Below, piece after piece: positions 1 to 10,286 of a stretch of 64,000 bases of DNA. Position numbers and translations under genes: made by a program. Each line of letters opens with the position of its first letter. The first letter of the stretch is position 1. The notes under the pieces are model-generated. The model saw nothing but the letters and a program-made list of their open reading frames with translations, had not been told where the DNA came from and did no database searches. The DNA comes from Platanthera guangdongensis (taxonomy: Eukaryota; Streptophyta; Magnoliopsida; Asparagales; Orchidaceae): positions 105,418,609-105,482,608 of the forward strand of contig CM077151.1 of the NCBI GenBank assembly GCA_039583875.1, written 5' to 3'.

Positions 1-691
1 TTTCCTTACTACATCCTCTCATGCATGTTCTTATCCAACAATCTCAAAGGTTTTCGGCCAACCTTCGAGGAGAAGATACAAGTGCAAGAAAGAAAGGCTT
101 GGGTGAACTTTTACGACGTGAAGCGGGGAAGACGGACGAGTTCTTCATCCGTGGTGCGCTTCCTGCGGATTTCGAGGGAAGAGCGATTATTTCTTGTGGA
201 TCCAAAAATCTCGGATCTACGTTTCCGAGAGGGGTAACGAAATTCCTACTCAAGAGATTTTCCCTCTTTGATAGTTCTTGTGGTGGGCGATTTTTGAGTG
301 GATTTTCGAAGCCTTAATTTTCGAGGTATTACTCATAATAGATTTGTGATTTTCGTTTGTTTTCCGATAACTCCTGAGAGGATTGGCGATCCTCGCTTTT
401 TCTTTAGTTGGGATCCTACCACTTTCGAATAGTGATTTCTTTGGTGGATCTATTTCAGTACAACTCCAAGCTCGTCGGAACCAATATCGTTCCTTTTAGT
501 CGGAGAGGATTTTGTCCTATAGCTAATTCTGATCCACTTGCGGTTCGGCTACCCATAAGTTAGCGCGAGAGATAAATAAAAATCCATTGTATTTGCTGTG
601 TTTCGTTAGTGTGCAGAAAAGAGGGCGTTGAACGTAGCGAGAGTCGTCGATACGCTGTCCGTATAGGATCTTTTAGGACGGGACTACATCA
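1..691 (+). repeat. Element E 5' LTR, 3' part only
   Basis: This is the distal part of the 5' LTR; its start lies left of the window. It matches the 3' LTR from position 3 to 127, after which the 3' copy is cut off. It ends in CA at 691, four bases before a primer-binding site at 696. Adding the two visible parts gives a full LTR of roughly 1.2 kb. Short ORFs in it have no recognisable product. Confidence 0.8.
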
Positions 692-695
692 ATTT

Positions 696-713
696 TGGTA
701 TCAAAGCGAGGTT
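696..713 (+). other. Element E primer-binding site (tRNA-iMet type)
   Basis: TGGTATCAAAGCGAGGTT lies just after the 5' LTR. It matches the usual plant initiator-Met tRNA 3' end complement (TGGTATCAGAGC...) with one change, as expected for priming of minus-strand cDNA. Confidence 0.85.
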
Positions 714-1061
714 GTGTTGATTTCTCAATCGACACCATCCTTAAATCTTTCTGTCGTAGGGTTTTCGACTCTCACTTGGTTGTGCACGATCGGTAATATA
801 CAACATAAACCTGAAATTTCTAAAATCTGGTCTGCGATTAGTAAAAACAAAAAAATATTTCAACAAAAAAATTACAAAACAATTCCTGAGAACTCTCCTT
901 ATTTTTTTAAAGAACAAAAGCCTGAAAAAGTATTTTCGTTCGCCCAGTCGATAAGTGTTAAAAAATCCAACTTTATAAAATTATTCTGGACAAAACAACC
1001 ATTTCTCATGTTGTTCATGCGCACTAGGCTTGGCACGGAGTATCCCCCATCCGCTTCAAAT

Positions 1062-1931
1062 ATGGCAGACGACCATGATGATGAGCACGCTCCGGCAACA
1101 ATCGCGGAGCTTTGGGAAGAGTTTAACGTTAGGTTCGATGCACTCACCCAATTAATACAAGGGCTGGCGTTAAATCAAGCGGCGCCTCGAAATCACGGCG
1201 TTGGGATAAATCGACCGGGTCCCCAACCCCAGGCCGCCAACCAACGAGATGAAAGACAAAACTAACCTCGTGATCAGGACGATGAGCAAGCGCCTCGAGC
1301 CCCTTATGAGTTCGATGTAACTAGGGCCGTTAAGATTGATCCACCATCATACGATGGTATGGGTGAACCCCAAGTATTTTTAGACTGGATCATGGAGATC
1401 GAGTGCTATTTTGAGTGGCACAACCTGACGGACGGTGAGAAGGTGCGGGTTGCACGGATGAAACTTTTGGGTAGGGCCAAAACATTCTGGGTGAACAAAG
1501 AGAGGCGTCTAGGTACCGTGAATGGAGTACCCCCAATTGGGTGGGCTGCCATGAAAGCACTCCTGACTGACCAATATGTCCCTGCATATCACCAAACACA
1601 AATGTTCGATGAGTTGGCCACCCTTCGTCAGGGGGGCAAATCGGTAGCGGAGTACAGGGGACTCCTTAAGGATATGATGGTGCGTTGTGACGTCCGAGAA
1701 ATGCCCGAAGTTACACTCTCCCGTTTTCGTAAGGGACCCAACCCGGACATCCAAGGCAAGCTCCTGCGTTATGGTCATACGGACCTTAACACGACATTCA
1801 ATGCAGCCTTGGATATAGAAAAGCACCATGCCTACAAGTCCAAGGGACGAGCATTCCAGAAGGGAAAGTCCATTTTAGGACCCCCCACCTTTGTCCTCCA
1901 TGCGGGACAAGGGAAAGTTTCGATCGACTGA
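1062..1931 (+). pseudogene. gag: Element E gag (capsid), broken
   Basis: The likely start is the ATG at 1062 (MADDHDDEH), the first with gag-like downstream sequence; the longer upstream extension from 609 is leader. The frame meets TAA at 1263 and reopens into a typical plant retrotransposon gag core with the motifs DPPSYDG, WIMEIECYF, KLLGRAKTFW and QYVPAYH. Around 1890-1930 the frame shifts by one to reach the zinc knuckle. The product would form the virus-like particle in the cytoplasm. One nonsense codon and one frameshift make it non-functional. The capsid identity is clear from the motifs; exact clade is less sure. Confidence 0.8.
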
Positions 1932-2868
1932 TTCGAATTCCGTAGTCATTACCGCTAGGAACATCAGACATCCCACTGGTGAGAGAGTTCCGATAGGACG
2001 GATTAGTAAGACTAATGCCACATGTTATTCTTGCGGAATCCAAGGGCACTACTCTAGTGAGTGCCCCACTAAGAGTAAACCACTAGCATTATTAGACTCC
2101 ACGTCTGAGCCCGCCGAGATCGTCTATGAAGCCGGCGGTGAATCTGATGCCGAGCCGAGTGATATTGAAGATGATTCTTATATGATGGTTATGAGGTGTA
2201 TTCTGGCCACACCGTGTGCGCTGGATGAGTATAATCGGACGAACATCTTTTCGTTGAATTTTAAAAGCGGTGAAAAGTGGTGCAAATTAATAATAGATAG
2301 CGGTAGTTGCATGAACGTCATTTCGGAGAACGCCATCACTCATATGCATTTAGTCACTGAACCATACCCACATCCATATAAAATAGCGTGGGTAAACAAA
2401 ATGTCTATCGCGGTCTCTAAGCGATGTTTAGTGCCACTTACGGTGAAGAGCTATATCGATAAGGTGTGGTGCGACGTCATTCCCATGGATGTCTGTCATG
2501 TACTACTAGGATGCCCATGACTTTATGATTATGACGTGACCCATTTCGGTCGAGCCAACACCTACGAGTTCAAGTTTAATGGTAAGACCATTGTCTTGAA
2601 ACCCACACCGCCTAAGGATCCGTCGATTGCCTCCAAAGACACAATTGTGCCTGCAGAAAAGAAAACTATAAGCTTGATAAGTAAGAAGGAGTTAGTGCGT
2701 GAGACCTTCTTGGATGGCGTCATTTATGCTCTAGTATGTCTACAAGCTAAGGAAGATTCACCCTCTTTAGATAACCTACCGTTATCTCTGCGAACACTAT
2801 TGGAAGAGTATAAGGACGTCTATTCGGTGGACTTACCATCTAAGTTGCCACCCATAAGGGAAATTTAG
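1891..2868 (+). pseudogene. pro: Element E nucleocapsid zinc knuckle and aspartic protease, broken
   Basis: The frame opens after the gag frameshift. A CCHC zinc knuckle (CYSCGIQGHYSSEC) sits at about 2023-2064, where nucleocapsid binds RNA. An aspartic protease active-site motif, IIDSGS, lies near 2290-2310; its usual form is [LIV]-D-[ST]-G. The frame is cut by TGA at 2518 and TAG at 2866 but continues in the same phase across both, so these are point nonsense changes rather than domain ends. The protease would mature the Gag-Pol polyprotein. The stretch 2536-2868 is the linker to the reverse transcriptase. Confidence 0.8.
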
Positions 2869-2898
2869 CACGAGATTGATTTCGTCCCGGGCTCATCA

Positions 2899-4140
2899 TT
2901 GCCTAATCTTCCCCATTATCGGCTCAATCCCTCCGCACATAATGAGTTACAAACTTTAATTTCAGATTTATTAACAAAGGGATTTATTCGTCATAGTAAG
3001 AGCTCCTGTGCCGCCCCTGCCTTTTTGGTCCCAAAGAAAGATAAGTTTTGGAGATTGTGTGTAGACTACCGGGCCATAAATAAAATTACTGTCAAATATA
3101 GGTTTCTCATTCCCCGTTTGGATGACTTATTAGATATGTTATCCGGAGCCACCATATTTTCAAAGTTGGATCTTAAAAGTGGTTACCACCAAATAAGGAT
3201 ACAGGAAGGAGACGAATGGAAAACGGCATTTAAATCTAAGGATGGGCTCTATGAGTGGTTGGTACTTGGAGAGGGGCTCACCAACGGACCGAACACCTTC
3301 TCGCGGTTGATGACCCAAGTATTTAAACCATACATGGGTAAATTTGTAGTGGTATACTTCGATGATATACTGGTATTTAGCCTCTCGCAGATGGACCATG
3401 AAACACATTTAAGGACAATCCTTACAACATTGCGCCAAGAAAATTTATTTATTAATCTTAAAAGTGCGCATTTGGTGTGACTTCCGTAGAGTTTCTAGGA
3501 TACATAGTGAGTTCCAAAGGTATTCATGTTGACCCTAAAAATGTCCAAGTTATTAGAGAGTGGCCGGAACCAAAAAATATTCGGGAGGTTAGAAGTTTTC
3601 ATGGATTGGCCACATTTTATCGAAGGTTCATTCAAAATTTTAGTAGTATCATGACACCAATCACTGAATGCATGAAGAAGGGTGATTTTATTTGGACTAA
3701 AGCGGCCACTAGTGCGTTTCAAACGATTAAGGAACGGATGTCTGAAGCCCCACTACTACGGTTGCCGGATTTTAGCAAGGTGTTTGAATTATCATGTGAC
3801 GCATCTGGGATAGGAATCAGAGGAGTTTTAAGTCAGGAGGGACATCTGATAGGTTACTTTAGCGAAAAGCTTGTGGGCCCGAAGTTAAATTATTCCAATT
3901 ATGATCGCGAGTTTTATGTCATGATACGTTGTCTCCAACATTGGTGACACTATCTTATATCGAAAGAATTTGTAATCTTATCAGATCATGAGGTGCTAAA
4001 ATTTGTAAACTCCCAAAATAAAATCAGCCCTCGGCACGCCAAATGGGTCTCCTACCTTCAGGAGTACACATTCATTATCAAGCACCTTAAGGGTACGTTA
4101 AATCGTGTGGCGGACGCTCTTAGCCGAGTCACCCTATTAC
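2899..4140 (+). pseudogene. pol: Element E reverse transcriptase and RNase H, broken
   Basis: The reverse transcriptase starts near [10 protein letters not shown] and includes the conserved blocks [31 protein letters not shown] and the catalytic YFDD at about 3355-3366. Just before 3477 the frame shifts by one, and RNase H follows with the first catalytic Asp in CDASG near 3799 and the RNase H / connection segment NRVADALSR near 4105-4130. A TGA at 3945 interrupts RNase H. The enzymes would copy the RNA template into cDNA in the particle. GLYEWLV before the (degraded) PFGL block favours CRM/Reina-type chromoviruses. The shift and stop make it inactive. Confidence 0.88.
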
Positions 4141-5583
4141 TATCTACAATGGAAGTATCTATCATAGGATTTGAAAGAATTAAGGATGAATATGTTCAAT
4201 GCCCGGATTTTAAGGATATATACTTAGCCGCTCAGGACAATTCCCCTTCTACTATCTCTGCATACTACATCCATGACGGTTATCTATTTAAGCATACACA
4301 ATTATGTATTCCCCGCTCTTCGTTATGCCATTTTATTATATGGGAGTTACATAGTGGAGGGTTAGGTGGAAATTTCGGTCGAGATAAAACTATAACACTA
4401 GTAGAGGACAAATTCTTTTGGCCGAGCCTCAAACCAATGGTCAATAAAATTGTAGGGAGTTGCCGCGTATGTCAATTAGCGAAAGGTAACAAGACCAACG
4501 TTGGTCTTTACACACCACTTCTGATTCCATCTGTTACATGGGAGGACGTTAGCATGGACTTCATAATGGGCCTACCCCTGACATTTAGGCGACACGATTC
4601 CATTCTGGTCGTAGTAGATCGATTTTCTAAAATGGCCTACTTTATCGCTTGTCATAACACCAACGATGCATCACATGTTGCTAAGTTGTACTTCAAGGAG
4701 GTCGTGGCACATCGAGGCGTCCCCAAAACGATAGTGACTGATAGGGACGTTAAATTTACTAGCTATTTCTGGAAAACACTTTGGAAGCCTTTGGGTACTA
4801 TACTTATGTTTTAATCGGCCTATCATCCCCAAACGGATGGGCAAACGGAAGTGGTTAACCAAAGCTTGGGTGGTTTACTTCGTTGTTTAGTGCGTGATCA
4901 TAAAGGTACGTGGGACCTTATTCTTCCTCATGCTCAATTAGCTTACAATAATTCTAAGAATAGGTCCACCGGTTTATCTCCAAATGAGATCGTGCATGGA
5001 TATAAGGCGCTCGTACCTCTTTACTTGGTTCTGTTACCACCATCTTTTAAATCCAGTCAATTTGCACAGGACTTCGCCTCGCACGTTCACTCTCCATAAG
5101 CACATTAGCAAGACGTTAGCTAAACAATATGCTATTTATCAATCGAATGCTAACGTACATAGGCGAGCAGTCCCCTTGAATATTGGTGATTTGGTAATGG
5201 TTCGTCTTATCCCTGAACGAATGCCTTTGGACACCTTAAAGAAATTGTCGAATAGGAGAGCCGGTCCTTTTCGGGTTTTAAAGAAGCTAGGCGAAAATGC
5301 ATATTTATTAAAGTTACCCGCAGATTGGGGAATCTCCCCTGTTTTTAATGTTTCGGATTTAACGCTTTATGTCGCTCCACCACCTAAACTTTCTGTCTCT
5401 CCGTTTAATATTTCCACTATACCTTCTAATGGGGTGGGGGGTGAGATTGTTTCTGGATCGCTCTCCCCTTCGAATTCTCCGGGAGGTATGTTGCCTATAG
5501 ATGATGAAACCTGTTTTTCTTCTTTGCATAACGCATTTCCAAGGTTCCCCCGAACCTCTTTCTTGCCTGACAGGATTTTGTAG
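4141..5583 (+). pseudogene. int: Element E integrase, broken
   Basis: The N-terminal zinc-binding HHCC region runs from about 4340 (ELHSGGLGG) to CRVCQ near 4470. The DDE core is visible as MDFIMGLP (first Asp, about 4555), VTDRDVKF (second Asp, about 4740) and HPQTDGQTEVVNQ (catalytic Glu, about 4830-4865). A TAA at 4812 cuts the core and a frameshift near 5095 leads into the C-terminal part (GPFRVLKKLGENAYLLKLP, FNVSDL), which resembles the SH3-like end of gypsy integrases. I see no convincing chromodomain after it. The protein would insert cDNA into the chromosome; this copy cannot. Confidence 0.85.
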
Positions 5584-5636
5584 GATGCAGTGTTTCCCAC
5601 TCCCGACGGTGACATTCACAGGATTTTGTAGGATGC
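5571..5636 (+). repeat. Short duplicated motif in the element E 3' coding/UTR end
   Basis: CAGGATTTTGTAGGATGC occurs twice, at 5571-5588 and 5619-5636, 48 bp apart. It falls at the end of the integrase frame, and the first copy carries the TAG stop that ends it. It looks like a small local tandem duplication. Confidence 0.6.
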
Positions 5637-5717
5637 TCTCTACCTCGGAGGTGGATCTTCTAGATGAGGATCTCTTACATCATTACCTTCCCGCCCACTC
5701 ATCGATGATGAGTCCTT

Positions 5718-5733
5718 TTGAGCGGGGGAGGAT
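5718..5733 (+). other. Element E polypurine tract
   Basis: A purine run (TTGAGCGGGGGAGGAT) sits directly before a TG that fits the 3' LTR start. This is the plus-strand priming site. A very similar GAGCGGGGAT tract marks the 3' LTR of element D. Confidence 0.65.
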
Positions 5734-6355
5734 TGGTGGCGACGGCCACCACGACGGCCAACTTGGTGATGAAGATGACGTCCATGGCGCACTTGGTGAT
5801 CATGGGGTAGTGGTGGATGATGATGATCCACCGACCAAACACTTGCGGCGCCGTAGCGGTCACGGCTACAATCTTCGCCCACATAATAATATTTAAATTT
5901 AATTTATCTTGCTAGTTTGTGGTCTGCATTTATCCATTTATGTGGTTTGTATTAAACTATTTTATTTCTGTCTTTTTGAACTTGTGGTGCATTTAGCCAC
6001 TAATTATGGGCTGTTAATAGCCCCTTAGATGTAAGCCTTATATAAGGCCAAAACTCTTTTTGTCATTTAGACAAATATTGAAATTAACCAAGAATTTTTC
6101 AAAACCTAATTTCCTATCTTCCCCCTCCCTCTCTCCTTGCCGCCGCCCAAGGGTGTCTCCCCTCCTTCTAGCTCTTAGCCTCCCCCTCTCTCTCTCTCTC
6201 TCTTATTCTCTTTTCTTCCCTCATCACTCTTCCTTACTACATCCTCTCATCCACGTTCTTATCCAACAATCTCAAAGGTTTTCGGCCAACCTTGGAGGAG
6301 AAGATACAAGTGCAAGAAAGAAAGGCTTGGGTGAACTTCTACGGCGTGAAGCGGG
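5734..6355 (+). repeat. Element E 3' LTR, interrupted by element D
   Basis: The start is inferred from the polypurine tract and TG. It contains a TATA box at 6039, a CT microsatellite at about 6184-6204, and from 6231 onward matches the 5' LTR. The match ends sharply at 6355, and TG of element D follows, so D inserted inside this LTR. An ORF (5501-5896) reads across the LTR start with an acidic/His-rich tail, as happens in some chromoviruses; its coding status is unproven. Confidence 0.75.
6039..6045 (+). promoter_or_regulatory. Element E LTR TATA box
   Basis: TATATAA inside the 3' LTR, followed by a pyrimidine-rich transcribed-leader-like stretch. It would mark the U3/R boundary. Confidence 0.5.
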
Positions 6356-7241
6356 TGTTGAAACCGATTTCCGGTCTCCTGTGGAGTTCGAACCTTGGGG
6401 AAGGGGTGGTCTCGCGCCTACTTTACTCATGCAAGCAAAACAACAGGGAAAACAAGGAAAAACCGACCCAAGGGCTCGGCGGGGAGGACCCACCACACAC
6501 CCGGAAGACCTGAGAATGCTTCCCCTCCTTAGCCACATGCCGAGCTAAGGCTACCCCAAAAAGCACAACTAAATCGGGGAGCAAGAGAATATGAGAGCGT
6601 GCCTTCTGAGGTGCCCCCTTGGGTTCTATTTATAGAATTATGTAGAGGGCCTGCTAATAGCCAACCTCCGCTATTTTGAACAGCTATGTGCAGTCCAACT
6701 TGGTCTACCAATAGCGTAGCTCCGCTGTTCCGAGAAGCTATTCACACCCATGGGGAGGGCATCCATGTAATTTCTCCTCGGGGCTTCTATTGGGCCCCAC
6801 CCATGGATTGGGAGGTCAGCTCGCCACTAATCCCTCTCCGCGAGAGGCGGGTGCGACCTGGCTCTAGCGGCTCGTCTACTCTTCCTGGGCGAGCGCGAGC
6901 CGGGCCACCACGACCCGCCAATCCTCTGCCGAGGAGGTCAAGCGGCCAGGTCGCGAATAGGGAACGGGCTGGCGGCCAATTAGAACGGTTCGCAGGTCAC
7001 GGGTCGTCGAGCCCATCCATGAATATCGGTTCGACGAATAGCGCCCCCCACTCCGGTCGACGATTCTCTGAGCGAGTGAGAGGGGGGAAGGAGTCGTCTC
7101 GCCTGACTCGCTCGCTTAAACTGAGCGGGAGCGGACCAGCCACTTGTCACATACCCTCTTATTGCATGGGTGCGGGCCGTGGAACTTGGTTCGCTCGCCT
7201 TTCCTGGTGGGGCCCGCTCGACGAACACGGGGTTGTACACA
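6356..7241 (-). repeat. Element D 3' LTR
   Basis: On the + strand it begins TGTTGAAACC exactly where element E's LTR is broken and ends TTGTACACA, next to a pyrimidine run that is the complement of a polypurine tract. An 886-bp LTR with TG...CA ends fits. A TATAAATAG box lies at 6626-6634 on the - strand. The other LTR is outside the window, so the limits rest on these signals and not on an LTR-LTR alignment. Confidence 0.75.
6626..6634 (-). promoter_or_regulatory. Element D LTR TATA box
   Basis: TATAAATAG on the - strand, about 270 bp from the end of the LTR, the expected site of the U3/R border. It is embedded in a near-palindrome (TTCTATAAATAGAA). Confidence 0.65.
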
Positions 7242-7258
7242 ATCCCCGCTCTTTTTGA
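7242..7258 (-). other. Element D polypurine tract
   Basis: Read on the - strand it is GCTCAAAAAGAGCGGGGAT followed by TG of the 3' LTR. It closely resembles the tract of element E. Confidence 0.7.
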
Positions 7259-7355
7259 GCTTGATCAAGCTCGGAAAGAACCATCCAACCCGCGTGTTCG
7301 GCGAGTACTGTGCTGAGTTGGCATGGAATCTTCTGGTGGGGCCCCACTATTCGGC

Positions 7356-7363
7356 TATAAATA
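7356..7363 (+). promoter_or_regulatory. TATA box for antisense gene 1 of element D
   Basis: TATAAATA on the + strand, 66 bp upstream of the ATG at 7429 and just outside the 3' LTR. Position and sequence fit a core promoter for the antisense gene. Confidence 0.6.
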
Positions 7364-7428
7364 TACCATTGAGCCCAGGGGGGTCTCCCTAGGCCATCTC
7401 GTCTTTTCAAACAGACTACAGCTTCTTG

Positions 7429-8375
7429 ATGTCGGTCAGCGAAGAGGTGCGAGCCCGCCTGGCGGCCGCGGGCCAGAAGACTCAGGAGGAGGCCCTCGAG
7501 GCCACCCCCTAGTTAGCACGTGGGTCTCCCGGCCCTCTCTTTAGACCGGTAAAGGGGAAGATTGTGAGGCGGTCCCCGGCGAATAACTTCCCGGGTTCCA
7601 ACTTGGTGGCCTGCATCGAGGTCGCTTCTGAGGTACGTGATCTCCCTTCCCGGCTTGTTGCTACATTTCTGAACCTTTGTCCTGTAGGTACTTCCTCGTG
7701 AAGATGAGGGTGATGGGGGGGAGGATCGCTCCCCTCCCTTGTCGTCTGAGAGGGTTGCTAGCCCCTCGGGTCTGGACCGTCCACCCCCGAATACCCCTCG
7801 TTCGCCAGTTCCCCCCCCCCCCCCCGGACTAGGGAAATCTCTTGCGGCCTTCGAGGGAGAACCCTTTCGGGGTCGGCCGGGCTCTTCCCGTCCTTCCACC
7901 GGTATGGAAGACGTGCCAACCCCTGGTAATCTCGTACTCGGCGCCTGCCTTGCAGGCTACAATGCGATCTCCTCCGAAACTGAGATGAGCGAAGGTTACT
8001 CGCCTCCGCCTGATGTGGAGGGTGTTTCGAATTACCTGGGCGAACCGACTGATGCGGTGGGGATGAAGAGGCAGGTGACACGGCTGTTCCAGAATCATAC
8101 TCTGTTGCTTTAGGAGCTCGTTAAGAGGGTCGACCGAGACAAGGCCGAGACCGAGGCTCGGCTCGCGGCTTTGGAGGGGGCTCCGCGTGCAGCAGAAGGT
8201 GGCGAGGTCACTTCACCCGGCGTGCACATTATGCGGGCCGAGGAGCATCTAAGGAGTGTCTCGGAACAATTTGGCCTGGCCTAGCAGGAGTTGGTGGTGG
8301 TGCGCAATTATCATTATCCTCGCGTGCCGCCGCGAACCGGAACGCAACGGCGGGGCAGGTGGAAGTGGATCCAGT
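7429..8375 (+). pseudogene. Element D antisense gene 1 (unrecognised; coiled-coil and Pro-rich), cut by element A
   Basis: I do not recognise a family. The ATG at 7429 follows a TATA box by 66 bp and opens a charged, Ala/Glu-rich helix (MSVSEEVRARL). TAG ends it at 7510, after which the same region stays open to a GAG|GTACGT donor-like site at 7632. A CTGTAG acceptor at 7681-7687 would give a 55-bp intron. Exon 2 is acidic, then Pro-rich (a C15 run at about 7811-7825), then coiled-coil, ending in a basic tail. Two TAG codons (8111 and about 8281) sit where CAG (Gln) would fit. Element A split the penultimate codon: rejoining at CCAGT gives TAC then TGA at 21456. It may be an antisense ORF of the Grande/Retand kind; function unknown. 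Confidence 0.5.
8371..8375. repeat. Target-site duplication of element A, left copy (CCAGT)
   Basis: CCAGT lies immediately left of the TG start of element A and again at 21449-21453 immediately right of its CA end. Five base pairs is the normal copia integrase stagger. Confidence 0.95.
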
Positions 8376-9259
8376 TGAAAGATATAGTACCTAAACACCT
8401 AGAGGGGGGTGAATAGGTGACCTAATCCTTTTTAAACTTTAATGGCAGCAAACAGTTATATCACAGAATTCTAACTACTTTTGCACAGCAATCACAAAGC
8501 ATATACAGCAAATCACAACACAGCATAGCAGACACAGAGTTTTATAGTGGTTCCCCAAGATTTGGGTACATCCACTTTCCCCCTTCGCCTATCTAGCAGT
8601 GTACTAGATTCGGCCAAACTTCACCACTGTCTCAGAACCCAAACTGGTTCCTACACCTCAGGCCCAAAGCCCTACAACTCAGCTTTTCCACAAAGCCTAC
8701 ACTCAGCCACAAAGGCCTACACTCAGCCAACAAGGCCTACACTCAGCCAATAAGGGCCTACACTCAGAGATTCCAATCTCCTACACTCAGGCTCTCAAGC
8801 CCTACCCTCAGCCTTTATAATTACAGGCTTACAATCACTCAGATCCAAAGGATCCTACAAGATAAAAATGATTTTACAAATAATAACTCAGCAACTCAGA
8901 AACAATAGAGGGGAGTTGTGAGTTTCTTGATGAGTTCTTGGAAGAACTCAGCTGGAAACAATCTGACTTAGCTTTCTTCAAAGCTTCTTGAAAGTAGAAC
9001 TGAATAAGATTGAATCCTCCTGCAGTTGATCCTTGATCTCTGCTACTTAGAATTCAGAATGAATCTGAACCCTTCTTCTCAGCCTAGTTCCAATGGCTGA
9101 TTTCTTGGAAGGAGCCCTCTCTCTCCAACTTCTTAGATCTGCACTTGTACAGCTAGATCTTCTTTTCTTGATACTTGATCAATAACTCTGTGAACCACTT
9201 GTTGAATTACTTCAACTACTTCTTCAACAATAACAACAGTTTCTGTAGACTGTATGAGC

Positions 9260-9268
9260 CTATTTATA
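9260..9268 (-). promoter_or_regulatory. Element A LTR TATA box (left LTR)
   Basis: TATAAATAG on the - strand, immediately downstream of the palindrome array; the same box is at 20279-20287 in the other LTR. It would start the full-length genomic RNA from the 5' LTR. Confidence 0.75.
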
Positions 9269-9400
9269 GGCCTTCTTCATGGTAACCGGCTGGTCCGGTC
9301 CATAACTGAATTCTGACATCTCTGACAGGTGCTGTAGACCGGCTGGAACGGCAACTGTCAAGTCATCCAGTCAATTCTTGAAAGTTCTCTAACTGTCTGA

Positions 9401-10286
9401 AAGTGTCGAGACTTTTTGTCTTTAAGTGTCGACACTTATAGACCAAGTGTCGACACAAGTTGTGTAAGTGTCGACACAAGTCTACAAGGTGTCGACACAA
9501 CTCCTTGTGTTGTAGATTCTATGTCTCGACACAGTTTCTTCTGCATGTGTCGACACTGAAATTGAGTGTCGACACAAGTACTTGATCTTCTGTAACTTGC
9601 TGAATTCTTCTAAGTGTCGACACATCTCCTTTGTGTCGACACAACTTCTTGTGTTGAATCTGTTAAGTGTCGACACTGCTTCTTGGTGTCGACACATAGT
9701 CTTCAGTGTTGATACTTGATGAGTGTCGACACAGCTCCTTGTGTCGACACTTGATTCTTCTGTTGAGACTTCAGCTGAGTGTCGACACATTCCCTTAGTG
9801 TCGACACTTGTACTTAGAATAATTTGTTGATCTTTCTGTTCTTTGCTAAGTGTCGACACAGCTCCATGTGTCGACACTTTCTTCAAGTGTTGAGTCTTCA
9901 GCTGAGTGTCGACACATTATTCTAGGTGTCGACACTTACTTCAAGTGATGACTCTTCTGTTGAGTGTCGACATATTGTTCTGGGTGTCGACACTTATACT
10001 TAATCTCTGCTGACTTTTGCTGAGTGTCGACACAGCTCCAAGTGTCGACACTTTCTGGTGTAGACACAGTTCTTCTAGGTGTCGACACTGCTGTTAAGTG
10101 GCGACACTGCTTTACTGTACTTTCTTCATTGAGTGTTGACACAGCTCCTTGTGTCGACACTTTCTGTCTGGTGTCAACTCAGCACCCCAGGTGTCGACAC
10201 AATGACTCCAAGTGTCGACACTGCTTGTCTGGGTGTCGACACAAGTCTTCTTAAGTGTCGACACTTTCCCTCTGGGTGTCGACACA
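9401..10286. repeat. TGTCGACAC palindrome array in element A left LTR
   Basis: By hand count about 28 exact TGTCGACAC 9-mers (often extended to the 10-bp palindrome GTGTCGACAC) plus about seven one- or two-base variants, spaced roughly 10-50 bp apart, fill 0.9 kb of U3. Most variants change the central CG (TGTTGACAC, TGTAGACAC), as cytosine deamination would. Because the motif contains no stop in any frame, it produces spurious ORFs rich in V-D-T and C-R-H on both strands. Palindrome clusters upstream of the TATA box are known for maize Sirevirus LTRs. Confidence 0.95.

Larger units (their letters stand above)
1..6355 (+). mobile_element. Element E: decayed Ty3/gypsy LTR retrotransposon, truncated both sides
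   Basis: Order on the + strand is LTR end, tRNA-Met primer site, gag, protease, reverse transcriptase, RNase H, integrase, polypurine tract, 3' LTR start. Positions 3-127 match 6231-6355 base for base apart from a few substitutions, showing that both ends are LTRs of one element. The 5' LTR runs off the window. The 3' LTR stops at 6355 where element D begins. The coding part has in-frame stops (1263, 1929, 2518, 2866, 3945, 4812) and at least three frame changes, so it is dead and old. RT and integrase motifs ([27 protein letters not shown]-like spacing) resemble the CRM/Reina chromovirus clades; the clade call is from memory of family motifs. Confidence 0.9.

Noticed and set aside
696..713. 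Possible tRNA genes at the tRNA-like sites (also 19371, 35889, 46866, 61767)
   Set aside because: Only the 18-base primer complement is present; there is no cloverleaf around it.
6686..7258. 190-residue + strand ORF in the element D 3' LTR
   Set aside because: Lies in GC-rich U3, has no recognisable domain, and the LTR limits and TATA box explain the region.
9401..10286. CRISPR-like look: short palindromic repeats with unique spacers
   Set aside because: Repeat length (9-10 bp) and spacing are irregular, the sequence lies in U3 of a plant LTR, and there are no cas genes. It is a promoter-proximal motif array.
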